A stretch of DNA of 64,000 nucleotides, from positions 1-64,000 of the forward strand of contig JAFTWQ010000022.1 of the NCBI GenBank assembly GCA_017465225.1. The letters run 5' to 3'. The stretch comes from Bacteroidales bacterium. GTDB lineage: Bacteria > Bacteroidota > Bacteroidia > Bacteroidales > UBA932. The notes below the pieces were generated by a model. It was given only the letters and a program-made list of their open reading frames with translations, had not been told where the DNA came from and made no database searches. Positions within the stretch are counted from its first letter, which is position 1. The number at the start of each line of letters is the position of its first letter. This document shows, one piece after another, positions 52,469 to 61,923 of this stretch. A program made the translations under genes and the position numbers.

Positions 52469-52499
52469 TTGTTATAAATAAAATTTATTTATACCTTTG
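52469..52499 (+). promoter_or_regulatory. Promoter with palindromic spacer upstream of the NagB/PIG-L fusion gene
   Basis: TTG (52469-52471), spacer of 20, then TACCTTTG (52492-52499). The spacer holds a perfect palindrome, TATAAATAAA (52473-52482) and TTTATTTATA (52484-52493), overlapping the -7 box by two bases. The position is ideal for a repressor, although AT-rich DNA also makes such symmetry easier by chance. Confidence 0.55.
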
Positions 52500-52525
52500 T
52501 CGATAATAAAAATTTTTAAATAACA

Positions 52526-54436
52526 ATGAAGAAATTCTCCTTGCCTAAGGATGGCGGCCTGATAGAGACCGGTCTTCCTAAAGGAATCCTTCACAGCTAT
52601 GAGAGGATTCCTGCGCAAATATTTGAAGATGAGGAAATTGCCAGTGCGGACCTTGCCAATGTGATCATTGATGCCATCAACAGCAGCTATGGCACTTTCA
52701 GGCTCGGACTGACTACAGGAACCTCTCCTGTCACATTGTACGGGGAACTGGTGAGACGCCATAAGGCGGGCGATGTCTCTTTCGCCAATGTGGAGATCTT
52801 CAGCATCGATGAGTATTATCCCGCTCCGGCTCCTTCACAGAGCCGCAATAACAGGCTTTATGAAGAGCTGATCTCGAAGATCGATATCAGACAGGAAAAT
52901 GTCCATATCCCGAGACATGCTGAAGTGAAGGACACTATTACGGAAGACAATGCGGCCTTTGACAAACTCGCGAAAGGTCTGGATCTTCTCGTGATGGGTG
53001 TCGGCGAAAAGGGACAGCTTGGTTTCAATGAAGCCGGATCATCCGAGAAAAGCCGTACGAGGTCTGTGCTCCTTTCATACAATTCAAGGAAGAGGCAGTC
53101 AGTCAACTTCAACGGTGAGATAGACGAGACTCCGAGAATCGCGATCACCATGGGCATTTCCACAATGCTGACCGCCAAGAGGATCATCCTCATAGCCTGG
53201 GGCGAGGATAAGGCCGAGATCGTAAGGAAGATCGTCGAGGAGAAGATCAGCCCTGAATGCCCGGCATCATATCTTCAGAGACACGAGAACATTTCCTTCT
53301 ATGTGGATGAAAATTCTGCATCCCTCCTTACCAGGAATGTTGCTCCATGGCTTGTCGGACCTTGCGAATGGACTCCGAAGTTCGTGCGTAAGGCTGTGGT
53401 CTGGCTTTGCGAGAAGCTCCATAAACCTATCCTCAAGCTGACCCAGGGTGATTATCTCTCTAATGGTCTCGGTGAGCTTCTTGAAAAGATAGACTCATAC
53501 GACCAGATAAACATCAAGGTCTTCAATGACCTTCAGCACACGATTTCCGGATGGCCGGGAGGAAAACCGAATGCCGATGACAGCACAAGGCCGGTTCCTT
53601 CTTCACCATTCCCGAAGAGGGTGGTGATATTCTCTCCGCATCCTGACGATGATGTCATTTCGATGGGAGGTACATTTATCCGTCTCGTAGAGCAGGGCCA
53701 TGATGTCCATGTGGCATACGAGACATCGGGAAATGTGGCGGTCCACGACGACGTCGTTCTCCAGCATATGGATGCGGCCCGCGAACTCGGCTTCGGTGAC
53801 AGATTTGACGAAGTGAAGGAAATCATTGCATCGAAGAAGGTCGGCGAGCCGGAGCCACGCGCTCTTCTCGAGCTCAAGGGAGCGATACGCCGAAGCGAGG
53901 CCAAGGCTGCCGTGAGGTCTTTCGGCCTGAACGACGAGACCAATGCTCACTTCCTGAATCTTCCGTTCTATGAGACCGGAGGCATCAAGAAGGGCGAGCG
54001 CACGCAGGCGGACATCGATATAATCATTGACCTTCTCCAGAAGGTCCAGCCTCATCAGATTTATCTTGCAGGTGACCTTGCGGACCCTCATGGCACGCAT
54101 CGTGTATGTACGGAGGCTGTTCTCGAGGCCCTGAATCAGCTTGAAGGCGCACAGTGGCTCAAGGAATGCCATGTATGGCTCTACAGAGGCGCATGGATGG
54201 AGTGGGAGCTCGGCAGGGTTGATATGGCGGTTCCGCTCAGCCCGGATGAGGTGATCAAGAAACGTCACGCTATCTACCGTCATCTCTCGCAGAAGGACAT
54301 CGTTCCGTTCCCAGGTGAGGATTCAAGAGAATTCTGGCAGAGGGCAGAGGAGAGGACGCAGAATACGGCGAGACTGTATGATGAGCTCGGAATGGCTGAA
54401 TATCAGGCGATCGAGGTGTTTGTGAAACTATTTTAA
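52526..54436 (+). CDS. NagB-like domain fused to PIG-L deacetylase domain
   Basis: Residues ~25-290 are a glucosamine-6-phosphate deaminase-like domain with the substrate loop TTGTSP and Asp95 in SIDEYYP. In the catalytic loop GVGEKGQLGFNE the positions equivalent to E. coli NagB Asp141 and His143 are Lys162 and Gln164, while Glu169 is kept, so normal deaminase chemistry is doubtful. Residues ~363-570 are a PIG-L/LmbE domain with zinc motif SPHPDDDVISMGG (371-376) and later DPHGTHR. This fusion occurs in Bacteroidota; a combined role in acetylated amino-sugar handling is inferred. True nagB starts ten bases after it. Confidence 0.88.
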   Translation: MKKFSLPKDGGLIETGLPKGILHSYERIPAQIFEDEEIASADLANVIIDAINSSYGTFRLGLTTGTSPVTLYGELVRRHKAGDVSFANVEIFSIDEYYPAPAPSQSRNNRLYEELISKIDIRQENVHIPRHAEVKDTITEDNAAFDKLAKGLDLLVMGVGEKGQLGFNEAGSSEKSRTRSVLLSYNSRKRQSVNFNGEIDETPRIAITMGISTMLTAKRIILIAWGEDKAEIVRKIVEEKISPECPASYLQRHENISFYVDENSASLLTRNVAPWLVGPCEWTPKFVRKAVVWLCEKLHKPILKLTQGDYLSNGLGELLEKIDSYDQINIKVFNDLQHTISGWPGGKPNADDSTRPVPSSPFPKRVVIFSPHPDDDVISMGGTFIRLVEQGHDVHVAYETSGNVAVHDDVVLQHMDAARELGFGDRFDEVKEIIASKKVGEPEPRALLELKGAIRRSEAKAAVRSFGLNDETNAHFLNLPFYETGGIKKGERTQADIDIIIDLLQKVQPHQIYLAGDLADPHGTHRVCTEAVLEALNQLEGAQWLKECHVWLYRGAWMEWELGRVDMAVPLSPDEVIKKRHAIYRHLSQKDIVPFPGEDSREFWQRAEERTQNTARLYDELGMAEYQAIEVFVKLF

Positions 54437-54446
54437 AGTGTAGTAT

Positions 54447-55241
54447 ATGAGACTTATTATTGAACAGAATGCTCAGAACGGCTCGGTATGGGCCGCAAGG
54501 TATATCGTGTCGAGAATCAAGACAAAGGCAGCCGTTACCGACAAGCCTTTCGTACTCGGTCTTCCTACCGGTGGAACTCCGGTGGGAACATATCAGGAAC
54601 TCATCCGCATGTATCAGGCTGGTGAGGTTTCGTTCAGGAATGTGATCACATTCAACATGGACGAGTATGTAGGCCTTCCGGAAGAGCATCCGGAGAGCTA
54701 CCACTCTTTCATGGCAAGGAATTTCTTCGACCATGTAGATGTTCCGAAGGAAAACATCAATATCCTCAACGGAAATGCGGAGGATCTCGCTGCAGAGTGT
54801 GCGGCATACGAGGCGAAGATCGTCGCAGCCGGCGGCATCGACCTTTTCATGGGCGGAGTAGGTGAGGACGGTCATCTTGCTTTCAACGAACCATTCTCTT
54901 CGCTCGTATCAAGAACAAGGGTGAAGAGCCTTACATATGACACGATCCTCGTGAATTCACGTTTCTTCGACGGTGACATCAGCAAGGTTCCTACCACAGC
55001 TCTTACAGTTGGTGTAGGTACCGTGATGGATGCAAAGGAGGTTCTGGTACTTGCATTCGGACACAAGAAGGCGAATGCTCTCCGCGAGGCCATCGAGGGT
55101 GCATATTCACACAAATGCACACTTTCTGCGCTTCAGGCCCATCCGCATGGAATCATCGTGGCTGACGAACTTGCTGTCGGAGAGCTCAAGGTGAATACAT
55201 ACAGATATTTCAAGGATATCGAGAAGGATAACCTCCTTTAG
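54447..55241 (+). CDS. nagB: Glucosamine-6-phosphate deaminase
   Basis: NagB converts glucosamine-6-phosphate to fructose-6-phosphate and ammonia. All catalytic residues are intact and share E. coli numbering: Asp72 (MDEYVGL), Asp141 and His143 ([11 protein letters not shown]) and Glu148. [16 protein letters not shown] and [12 protein letters not shown] are standard. The length is 264. It is co-transcribed with the NagB/PIG-L fusion; nagA is not in the window, so the fused PIG-L deacetylase could supply an alternative deacetylation step (inference). Confidence 0.96.
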   Translation: MRLIIEQNAQNGSVWAARYIVSRIKTKAAVTDKPFVLGLPTGGTPVGTYQELIRMYQAGEVSFRNVITFNMDEYVGLPEEHPESYHSFMARNFFDHVDVPKENINILNGNAEDLAAECAAYEAKIVAAGGIDLFMGGVGEDGHLAFNEPFSSLVSRTRVKSLTYDTILVNSRFFDGDISKVPTTALTVGVGTVMDAKEVLVLAFGHKKANALREAIEGAYSHKCTLSALQAHPHGIIVADELAVGELKVNTYRYFKDIEKDNLL

Positions 55242-55262
55242 GACGCATTTGTGATTTTTCAC

Positions 55263-55270
55263 TATATTTG
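55263..55270 (+). promoter_or_regulatory. -7 box upstream of the membrane M28 peptidase gene
   Basis: TATATTTG, directly followed by a 13-bp hairpin (55269-55298) that would form at the very 5' end of the transcript. Confidence 0.45.
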
Positions 55271-55298
55271 TGGGCCGAACCATCGGGTTCGGCCCACA
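55269..55298 (+). promoter_or_regulatory. GC-rich 13-bp hairpin in the leader of the M28 peptidase gene
   Basis: TGTGGGCCGAACC (55269-55281) and its exact complement (55286-55298) enclose ATCG. No T-run follows, so it is not a standard terminator of nagB. It may stabilise the 5' end of the mRNA, end nagB transcription, or act as an operator. Confidence 0.5.
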
Positions 55299-55324
55299 AT
55301 CGTATGTACTAAAACCATAAAGTA

Positions 55325-57052
55325 ATGAATAAATTCAGACCAATCATCCTTGCAGCCGCAGTAGTCCTTGCCGGCCTTCTGGCCTATGGCGTATGGACCC
55401 GTCCGAGCGCAAAACCTGCTGATTATGAGGGCTTTTCTGCCGAGCGCGTAGTCAAGGATATCGAAGTTATTTCAAAGGAACATCATTCCGTGGCTCATCC
55501 GGAGGAAAGAGCTGAAGTGAGGGAATATCTTGTGCAGAGACTGGAAGGCATGGGTGCGGATACCGTGAAGCTGTATCAGTATGACTCTCTCGTAGGCCCG
55601 AAGAACAAGCATGTGGTATATACTTTCGACGCAGTCGATGTGCTTGCCGAGTTCCCGCCTCTTACCGGGACCGAGGATCCGACATATCTTCTCATGGTGG
55701 CTCATTACGATTCAAGATATTCGCAGCCTATGCCGAAGGATACCGTATGGTCATACGGAGCTGCTGACGACGGATATGGAGTCGGTGTGATCCTCGAGAC
55801 AGTAAGCCAGGCTCTCAAGGCGCGTCAGGACTGGAAGCAGGGTATAAAGGTGCTTTTCACCGATGCCGAGGAAGTCGGAATGATGGGTATGACCGCAATC
55901 TGGGAGAACAACAGGGAAGTCTTCGACAATGTCGGATTCATGATCAATATCGAGGCCAGAGGCCCTTGGGGACCTGCTTTGCTTTTCGAGACTTGTCCTG
56001 GAAACGAGAAGGTGATGGACCTTTATGCGGCTGCGGCTGACTATCCGTTCACATATTCCCTTACAACCGTAGTGTACAGCTTCTTGCCGAACTTTACGGA
56101 TTTCACCATCGTGAAGGATGAGGTTCCGGGCATGAACTTCTCGACCATCGCTGATATCAATCATTATCATACCGACGGCGACAACTTCAGCAACATAAGT
56201 CCTAAATCGATCCAGCATTACGGTGCTCAGGTATATCCTGTCACCATGGAGTATCTGACAAATGAAGCATATGCCGACCGCGAATATTTCAAGGCGGAAG
56301 ATGATACAACGAACTTTACCGTGCCTGTACTCGGTCTCTTCAATTTCAGCAAGGGAATGTATAAGGTCGTGAATGCCATTGTGTTCGTTCTCTTCCTTCT
56401 TCTTCTCGGCTTCGATGGCGTAAGGGGCAGGATCAAGGCCATGAAGGTATTCAAGTCGTCTCTTGCTGTACTCGGTCTTGCAGTGGCGGTGCTTGCTGCC
56501 GGCGAGCTTGTCGCATGGCTCAGCGCATTGATTGCCGGAGCAAAGTTCAAGCCTTTCGGCGTCATCCACGGCATCATGTTCGACAATATGGCTATGGTCG
56601 TGTCAGTTGTGCTGATGGTTGCTGTGTCGGTGCTCGTGTATGTGTCAGGCAGAAAGAAGGCGGTGCGTCTTGCGTCAGGTTCGATGCGTGCCAGTGCGTC
56701 CGTGAATGCTGTCGTAAAGCATGCTGACAACCTCCTTTATGGAGCCCTTTCGCTCATGTTTGTCCTCAGCGCGGTTCTTCTCTTCACATTGGGCGAGAAC
56801 ATCATGTTCTTCATTCCTCTGACGATCGCGACTGCGGCTATGATCCTCTATCGTCTTACATCGCTCAAGCTCTGGCTTGTGCTTGCGATTGCTTTCGTGC
56901 TTCTCCATGCATTCTCATTCTTCTATGCACTGGCCATGGCACTTACCATCGGAGCTTTCGGAGCGGTAGCGATGCTTGCATTCATCGATCTGATGGTGCT
57001 CATCCCTATGGCAGATCTTTATCTTACTGATATAGCTGTCAAGAAGAAATAA
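55325..57052 (+). CDS. Membrane-bound M28 metallopeptidase (Fxna-like)
   Basis: An N-terminal signal anchor (about 5-24) precedes an M28 domain (~35-330) with an intact site: His in MVAHYDSR, Asp in GAADDGYG, Glu-Glu in DAEEVGMMG, Glu in NIEARGP replacing the common Asp, and His in YHTDGDN. Seven or so membrane helices follow (from ~350 to the end). This layout resembles Fxna/ERMP1-type peptidases. It likely trims peptides at the periplasmic face; the substrate is unknown. A long bidirectional terminator follows. Confidence 0.85.
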   Translation: MNKFRPIILAAAVVLAGLLAYGVWTRPSAKPADYEGFSAERVVKDIEVISKEHHSVAHPEERAEVREYLVQRLEGMGADTVKLYQYDSLVGPKNKHVVYTFDAVDVLAEFPPLTGTEDPTYLLMVAHYDSRYSQPMPKDTVWSYGAADDGYGVGVILETVSQALKARQDWKQGIKVLFTDAEEVGMMGMTAIWENNREVFDNVGFMINIEARGPWGPALLFETCPGNEKVMDLYAAAADYPFTYSLTTVVYSFLPNFTDFTIVKDEVPGMNFSTIADINHYHTDGDNFSNISPKSIQHYGAQVYPVTMEYLTNEAYADREYFKAEDDTTNFTVPVLGLFNFSKGMYKVVNAIVFVLFLLLLGFDGVRGRIKAMKVFKSSLAVLGLAVAVLAAGELVAWLSALIAGAKFKPFGVIHGIMFDNMAMVVSVVLMVAVSVLVYVSGRKKAVRLASGSMRASASVNAVVKHADNLLYGALSLMFVLSAVLLFTLGENIMFFIPLTIATAAMILYRLTSLKLWLVLAIAFVLLHAFSFFYALAMALTIGAFGAVAMLAFIDLMVLIPMADLYLTDIAVKKK

Positions 57053-57070
57053 CGAGCATATACAGATACA

Positions 57071-57111
57071 AAAATCAGCAAGGCGGATATAATATCTGCC
57101 TTGCTGATTTT
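57071..57111. terminator. Long bidirectional terminator
   Basis: A 19-bp stem (57071-57089 with 57093-57111, one G-T pair) with a 3-base loop lies between the convergent M28 and zinc-peptidase genes; arms end in A4 and T4, giving U-runs on either strand. Confidence 0.85.
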
Positions 57112-57131
57112 GTCTGTATTATTATCAGCGC

Positions 57132-57806
57132 CTAGTCTCGGCGGCCTGCGAGGCCGATGTAGTAGAAAAGGGTGGCGAGGGACCCGAGAGCAGCTATTAC
57201 ATATGTGCATGCGGCCCATTTGAGGGCATCGATCGCCATAGGACGGGTCTGTCCGTCTGTGATTCCTGACTGGGTCAGCCATCCGATCGCGCGGCTGCTG
57301 GCGTTGATCTCTACAGGGAGAGTCACGAAGCTGAACAGGGTAGTCATCGCAAAAAGGATGATTCCGAACCAGAGAAGGCCCGGGAATGTGTTGATGAAGA
57401 TCACTCCCGCGAGAAGCACCCACTGTACGATATTGGAAGCGAAGTTCACTACAGGCACAAGGGCTGAACGCAGTCTCAATGGAGCATAACCGTACGCATG
57501 CTGTACTGCATGTCCGCACTCATGGGCGGCAACTGCAGCGGCTGCAACGCTTCTGCTTGCGTATACGCCTTCGCTGAGGGCCACGGTCTTTGTCTGCGGG
57601 TTGAAGTGGTCTGTAAGCATTCCGCGTGTAGGCACGACCTTGACGTCATAGATTCCATGGTCATGGAGCATCTTCTGCGCCACTTCCGCGCCAGACATTC
57701 CGTTCGGAAGTCCTACCTGTGAATACTTGTTGAAACGGCTCTGCAGCATCTGCTGTACGATGAAGCTGAGGGCCATGATGATGATCATGATGATCCAGAT
57801 GTTCAT
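57132..57806 (-). CDS. Membrane zinc metallopeptidase (Zn_peptidase_2 family)
   Basis: The 224-residue protein begins with a membrane helix (MNIWIIMIIIMALSFIVQQM) and has HECGH (95-99), the HExxH zinc motif, in AAHECGHAVQ, after GMLTDHFNPQTKTVALSEGVY. Three further helices follow (about 118-140, 143-163, 192-218), plus VEINASSRAIGWL. This is the YugP/Zn_peptidase_2 type of integral membrane peptidase with no known substrate. It is divergent from alr. Confidence 0.9.
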   Translation of the reverse strand: MNIWIIMIIIMALSFIVQQMLQSRFNKYSQVGLPNGMSGAEVAQKMLHDHGIYDVKVVPTRGMLTDHFNPQTKTVALSEGVYASRSVAAAAVAAHECGHAVQHAYGYAPLRLRSALVPVVNFASNIVQWVLLAGVIFINTFPGLLWFGIILFAMTTLFSFVTLPVEINASSRAIGWLTQSGITDGQTRPMAIDALKWAACTYVIAALGSLATLFYYIGLAGRRD

Positions 57807-57920
57807 ATTTGTGTAAGTTTAATCGTTAATGATCTGTCTTTACTGACATTTTGTCCTGCATTGGCAGGAAATCTTCAATGTCAAAGCCGGCGCATATATG
57901 TGCAAAAACCAAGCCTGCCG

Positions 57921-57928
57921 CAAAAATA
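57921..57928 (-). promoter_or_regulatory. -7 box of the Zn peptidase gene
   Basis: The minus strand reads TATTTTTG, 115 bases before the start codon, so the leader would be about 107 bases long. Confidence 0.35.
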
Positions 57929-57951
57929 GGATTTTATGTCAGAATATTTAG

Positions 57952-57959
57952 TAATTTTG
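57952..57959 (+). promoter_or_regulatory. -7 box of alr
   Basis: TAATTTTG, 24 bases before the ATG at 57984. Confidence 0.5.
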
Positions 57960-57983
57960 CGGTCGGTTTTATTTTGATTGACA

Positions 57984-59093
57984 ATGTATATAAGCAGTGA
58001 CTTTTCGAGGCTGGAAATCAATCTGAACGGATGCCTTGAAAATTACAGATATTTCAGATCGAAGCTGGAGGCTTCGACTAAGCTCCTCGTCCTGGTGAAG
58101 GCGAATGCATACGGCCATGGAGCCGTACAGTTCGCGTCGCTGATGGAGGAGGCGGGAGCGGATTATCTTGCCGTGGCATATCCTATAGAGGGTATAGAGC
58201 TTCGTCAGGCAGGGATCAAGTCTCCGATCATGGTGCTTACCGCAGGAACTGATTCTTTCGAGCAGATAATCAATTACGGACTCGAGCCGGGAATACCTAA
58301 TATGTATTCTCTCAGGATCTTATGTGAAGTGCTTCAGAAGAGGGGAATGTCGGATTTCCCTATCCATATAAAGCTTGATACAGGTATGCACAGGCTTGGC
58401 TTTATGACGGAGGAGATGCAGGAACTCATTGATTTCCTCCAGACATGCAAGGCTGTGAAGGTGAAGTCCGTGTATTCTCATCTTGCTGCAGCTGATGATC
58501 CATGCTGCGACGATTTCACTCTCGGACAGGTGCAGCTTTTCCGCGAGAATGCAGATAAACTGACTGAAGCCATCGGCTACAAGCCATTGTATCATATCCT
58601 CAATTCAGCCGGAATTGAACGGTTCCCGCAGTATCAGTTCGATATGGTGCGTCTCGGCATCGGCATCTATGGAGTAAGTGCGATTCCTGGCAACCACCTC
58701 AGTCCTGTGGCTTCATTCAAGTGCAAGATTCTGCAGATCAAGACGTTGCAGCAGAGCGACGGTACCATCGGCTATGGCCGTCATGGCAAGATCGCTCCTG
58801 AAGGAACGGTGATAGCGACCATCCCTGTAGGCTATGCGGACGGAGTAGACCGTCATCTATCATGTGGCAAAGGCTTTTTTATGGTAAACGGACATAAGGT
58901 ACCGACCATCGGAAACATCTGCATGGATATGTGCATGCTTGATGTCACTGGTATTGATGCTAAGGTTGGGGACACTGTCACTATCTTCGGCGAGGATCCT
59001 ACGATTACCGAACTTGCTGACATTCTTGGAACTATTCCTTATGAGATCCTGACATCAGTACCAAGGAGAATCGAAAGAATAATCGTGAAATAA
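57984..59093 (+). CDS. alr: Alanine racemase
   Basis: Alr makes D-alanine for peptidoglycan using PLP. PLP-binding Lys39 is in LVKANAYGHGA, catalytic Tyr264 in GTIGYGRHGK, and the signature VRLGIGIYG is present. VGYADGVDR and GNICMDMCMLDVT complete the domain. Length 369 is normal. It starts at ATG 57984; TTG 57978 is less likely. It overlaps the phosphatase gene by one base (TAATG). Confidence 0.95.
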   Translation: MYISSDFSRLEINLNGCLENYRYFRSKLEASTKLLVLVKANAYGHGAVQFASLMEEAGADYLAVAYPIEGIELRQAGIKSPIMVLTAGTDSFEQIINYGLEPGIPNMYSLRILCEVLQKRGMSDFPIHIKLDTGMHRLGFMTEEMQELIDFLQTCKAVKVKSVYSHLAAADDPCCDDFTLGQVQLFRENADKLTEAIGYKPLYHILNSAGIERFPQYQFDMVRLGIGIYGVSAIPGNHLSPVASFKCKILQIKTLQQSDGTIGYGRHGKIAPEGTVIATIPVGYADGVDRHLSCGKGFFMVNGHKVPTIGNICMDMCMLDVTGIDAKVGDTVTIFGEDPTITELADILGTIPYEILTSVPRRIERIIVK

Positions 59094-59581
59094 TGGAAGA
59101 AGTGAGCAGTAAATATAAGGTCCTTTTCGTGTGCCTGGGGAACATCTGCAGGTCTCCTGCGGCTCAGGGCATATTCGAGCATATCGTGCGAGAAAACGGG
59201 ATGACCGACAGAATTATAGCGGATTCGGCCGGACTCTATGGAGGTCATGCCGGACAGCATCCTGATCGGAGGATGCGTACGGCGGCCTTGTATCGCGGAT
59301 ATGGCCTCAAGCATTCTGCACGTCAGGTCCGAAGTTATGATTTCAGGGATTTCGACCTTATCATAGCTATGGATGACCAGAATTATGAGGATCTGATGCA
59401 TATCGCTCCTTCCGTCGAGGATTCACGCAAGATCAGGAGGATGGCAAGCTACTTCACGACACATAAGATTTCATATGTCCCGGACCCGTATTATATGGGC
59501 GCAGAAGGCTTCAGCCTGGTGCTGGACCTGCTGGAAGAAGGATGCCAGAATCTTTTTGATACAATAAAGGCTGAGCTTTAA
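59093..59581 (+). CDS. Low-molecular-weight protein tyrosine phosphatase
   Basis: The catalytic P-loop VCLGNICRSP holds Cys14 and Arg20 (CX5R), and the general acid is Asp131 in VPDPYYMG. It is 162 residues, as usual. In other bacteria such enzymes dephosphorylate tyrosine kinases of capsule export or arginine phosphate; no kinase is nearby. Translation is coupled to alr. Confidence 0.93.
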   Translation: MEEVSSKYKVLFVCLGNICRSPAAQGIFEHIVRENGMTDRIIADSAGLYGGHAGQHPDRRMRTAALYRGYGLKHSARQVRSYDFRDFDLIIAMDDQNYEDLMHIAPSVEDSRKIRRMASYFTTHKISYVPDPYYMGAEGFSLVLDLLEEGCQNLFDTIKAEL

Positions 59582-59594
59582 AAACTCAGCCTTT
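59566..59594. terminator. Bidirectional terminator between the phosphatase and GH35 genes
   Basis: A 10-bp stem (59566-59575 with 59585-59594) overlaps the phosphatase stop codon in its loop; TTT at the right and AAA at the left give short U-runs in both directions. Confidence 0.7.
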
Positions 59595-59600
59595 GATCTT

Positions 59601-61919
59601 TTAATAGAGATAGATCCTGTAGTCCTTTATGCTTCCCGGAGCTCCCTGCTCGGCTCGCGGCAGGTACTCGAAACCGGTCAGTACGACGGTCTCGCCCAGG
59701 TCGATCACGATGACATGCTTTCCGTCATCTCCCGGACCGGCACACCAGAATGTGCTTTCCTGCAAGTCAAATACCTTGTCAGCTGTATGGTTGCCTCGGA
59801 GTATGTCTTCGCTGTCAGCATAATGCACTGTCCATGATTCCCTGCTGATCCTTTCACCGTCCTTTCCGCATGCATATGCTTCAGCAATCGCGCTTTCTTC
59901 GTCAGCAGAGTGGTTTGAAATAATCTCAAGAGCCAGGTAACGTCCTTCTGTAGCAGGGAAGCGGACCTTCTGCCATCCGTTTCCAGGGGAGAAGGAACCT
60001 GATTTCACGGCCTTCATTGAACCGAGGTCCGGACGGTTCTCCCAGCTGTCATGTGTGCGTGAATCCTCAAGATTCAGCTTGTCCAGCTCCGGAGTGCTCT
60101 GTCCGAAGATGGCAGGGTTTCCGGCAGGTCCCGCAACATCCAGTACGATCACTTCGTTCTTTCCTTTCTTGAGCCAGCATCCTGGCACATACAATGTCTG
60201 CTGTGGACCGATGCTCCAGAAACGTCCTATTGCATGACCGTTGACATAGACCTGTCCCTTTCCGAAGGCTTCCATGTTGAGGAATGTGTCTCCTGTCTTG
60301 CGGAGCCTGAATGTGCCCCTGTAGTATCCTGCACCTGTGTCAAATGACTTCTCTCCTCCCTCTGCCAATGCTGCCAGTGCATCTTCATATCCGTCAGGGA
60401 TGCAGTTGACTGTCCAGCCAGTGAGTTCTGATGTGCCTTCGTCAGATGTGACCGTCACATTCCCGGTTATGCCTTTGAAATCCTTGATGGCGCGTCCGAA
60501 ATTGATGCGGCCCATGGCTTCGATGAGTATCTCGAGCTTCGCGTCGGCCTTGCATGCCGGAATTGCAATTGATTTTTCATTCCTCACTCTGTCGATCTTG
60601 CCAATATATCTCCCGTCTATGAATATCTGTGCATAGTCGTGGGCGTCATTTATGGTCAGGAACGACCTTTCCGGGATTTCCGGGAGGGTAGTGCTGTAGA
60701 TAGCCGATCCCCAGCCCATTTCGAGTTCCTCGAATGTTGTCGGCGCATCCGATGTTTCCGTCTTTGTGATGCCGGCCTGAATAGGAACGGACTCTTCCAA
60801 TGTGAATTCAGGAATCTCTATCCTTTGTGCTACCGGCTCCGGAACCTCAGGAAGATCAGTATCCGAATACTTTTGAAGGACATCCCTCAAAAGATCATAT
60901 TTATGAGTCGGCGCTCCATACTCGTTGATTGGGGCATCGTAGTCATATGAAGTGACGTCCGGAGCAAAACCAGGGCTGTTCGCGCCTGCCCAATGACCGA
61001 AACTTGTACCTCCATGAGTCATGTACAATGAGAATGAAATTCCTTTGGAGAGCATCTCGTCGATGCCTGCGACCATGTCTTCAGCAGGGCGGGTCTCGTG
61101 GCGTGCGCCCCACTTGTCGAACCATCCGCTCCAGAATTCCGAACACATCTTCGGAGCTTCAGGACGCATTTCTCCGAGCCTTCTGAACTGTCCGTCGATA
61201 TCTGCGCCTGTGCCGAAATTCATTGTCCATACAAGGTCGTCGAGTCCGTTGAGGAAGAAATTGCTGGACCAGTCGCACTGGAACAATGCGACATCAGAGA
61301 AACCGCTTTCCCGCAATATATCCCTGATCCCGCTCACATATTCCTTGTCGACTCCATAGCTTCCGTATTCGTTCTCGACCTGCACCATTATGATAGGTCC
61401 TCCGTTGCTGATTGTCAGCGGAGCAAGCTGCTTGCCGACTTCCTGCTCGAAGATCCTGACTCTTTCCATGAAATACGGATCACGTTCCCTCAATGATATG
61501 TCCTTCTTCTTGAGAAGCCACCAAGGAAGTCCTCCCATTTCCCATTCTGCACATACATACGGACCCGGACGCACGATCACATACATCCCGTTGTCCTGTG
61601 CGATACGGCAGAATTCAGCGATGTCAGCCTGTCCGGAGAAATCAAAGACTCCTTCCTCCTGCTCATGGAAATTCCAGAATATGTACATGCATATGGTGTT
61701 CATTCCCAGCGCCTTGCACATCTTGATGCGATGCTCCCAGTATGGCCTTGGGATTCTTGGGTAGTGAAGCTCGGCCGCCTTTACTACGAATGGCTCTCCG
61801 TCAAGAAGAAATGTGCCTTCCCCGACAGTGAAATCTTCTCCCAAATCGTAAGAAGCCTTGCTTCCTCCGCATGAAACAAGCAGAAAAAGCAAGGCAGCAA
61901 GTGACAGTAATCTTCTCAT
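59601..61919 (-). CDS. Beta-galactosidase, GH35 family, lipoprotein
   Basis: The signal LLFLLVSCGG places the lipid-modified Cys at about residue 18. The GH35 domain (~30-350) has the acid/base Glu in QVENEYGSYG and nucleophile Glu in MCSEFWSGWFDKWG; YPRIPRPYWEHRIKMCKALG and IVRPGPYVCAEWEMGGLPWWL are characteristic. Jelly-roll domains follow and the final ~150 residues look like a discoidin (F5/8 type C) carbohydrate-binding module. It should release terminal beta-galactose in the periplasm. It ends an operon with the SDR and VOC genes (4-base gap). Confidence 0.92.
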   Translation of the reverse strand: MRRLLSLAALLFLLVSCGGSKASYDLGEDFTVGEGTFLLDGEPFVVKAAELHYPRIPRPYWEHRIKMCKALGMNTICMYIFWNFHEQEEGVFDFSGQADIAEFCRIAQDNGMYVIVRPGPYVCAEWEMGGLPWWLLKKKDISLRERDPYFMERVRIFEQEVGKQLAPLTISNGGPIIMVQVENEYGSYGVDKEYVSGIRDILRESGFSDVALFQCDWSSNFFLNGLDDLVWTMNFGTGADIDGQFRRLGEMRPEAPKMCSEFWSGWFDKWGARHETRPAEDMVAGIDEMLSKGISFSLYMTHGGTSFGHWAGANSPGFAPDVTSYDYDAPINEYGAPTHKYDLLRDVLQKYSDTDLPEVPEPVAQRIEIPEFTLEESVPIQAGITKTETSDAPTTFEELEMGWGSAIYSTTLPEIPERSFLTINDAHDYAQIFIDGRYIGKIDRVRNEKSIAIPACKADAKLEILIEAMGRINFGRAIKDFKGITGNVTVTSDEGTSELTGWTVNCIPDGYEDALAALAEGGEKSFDTGAGYYRGTFRLRKTGDTFLNMEAFGKGQVYVNGHAIGRFWSIGPQQTLYVPGCWLKKGKNEVIVLDVAGPAGNPAIFGQSTPELDKLNLEDSRTHDSWENRPDLGSMKAVKSGSFSPGNGWQKVRFPATEGRYLALEIISNHSADEESAIAEAYACGKDGERISRESWTVHYADSEDILRGNHTADKVFDLQESTFWCAGPGDDGKHVIVIDLGETVVLTGFEYLPRAEQGAPGSIKDYRIYLY

Positions 61920-61923
61920 GATA

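Noticed and set aside
53603..54283. 226-codon minus-strand frame opposite the PIG-L domain
   Set aside because: The sense strand has a clear enzyme with intact motifs, and the antisense product has no domain.
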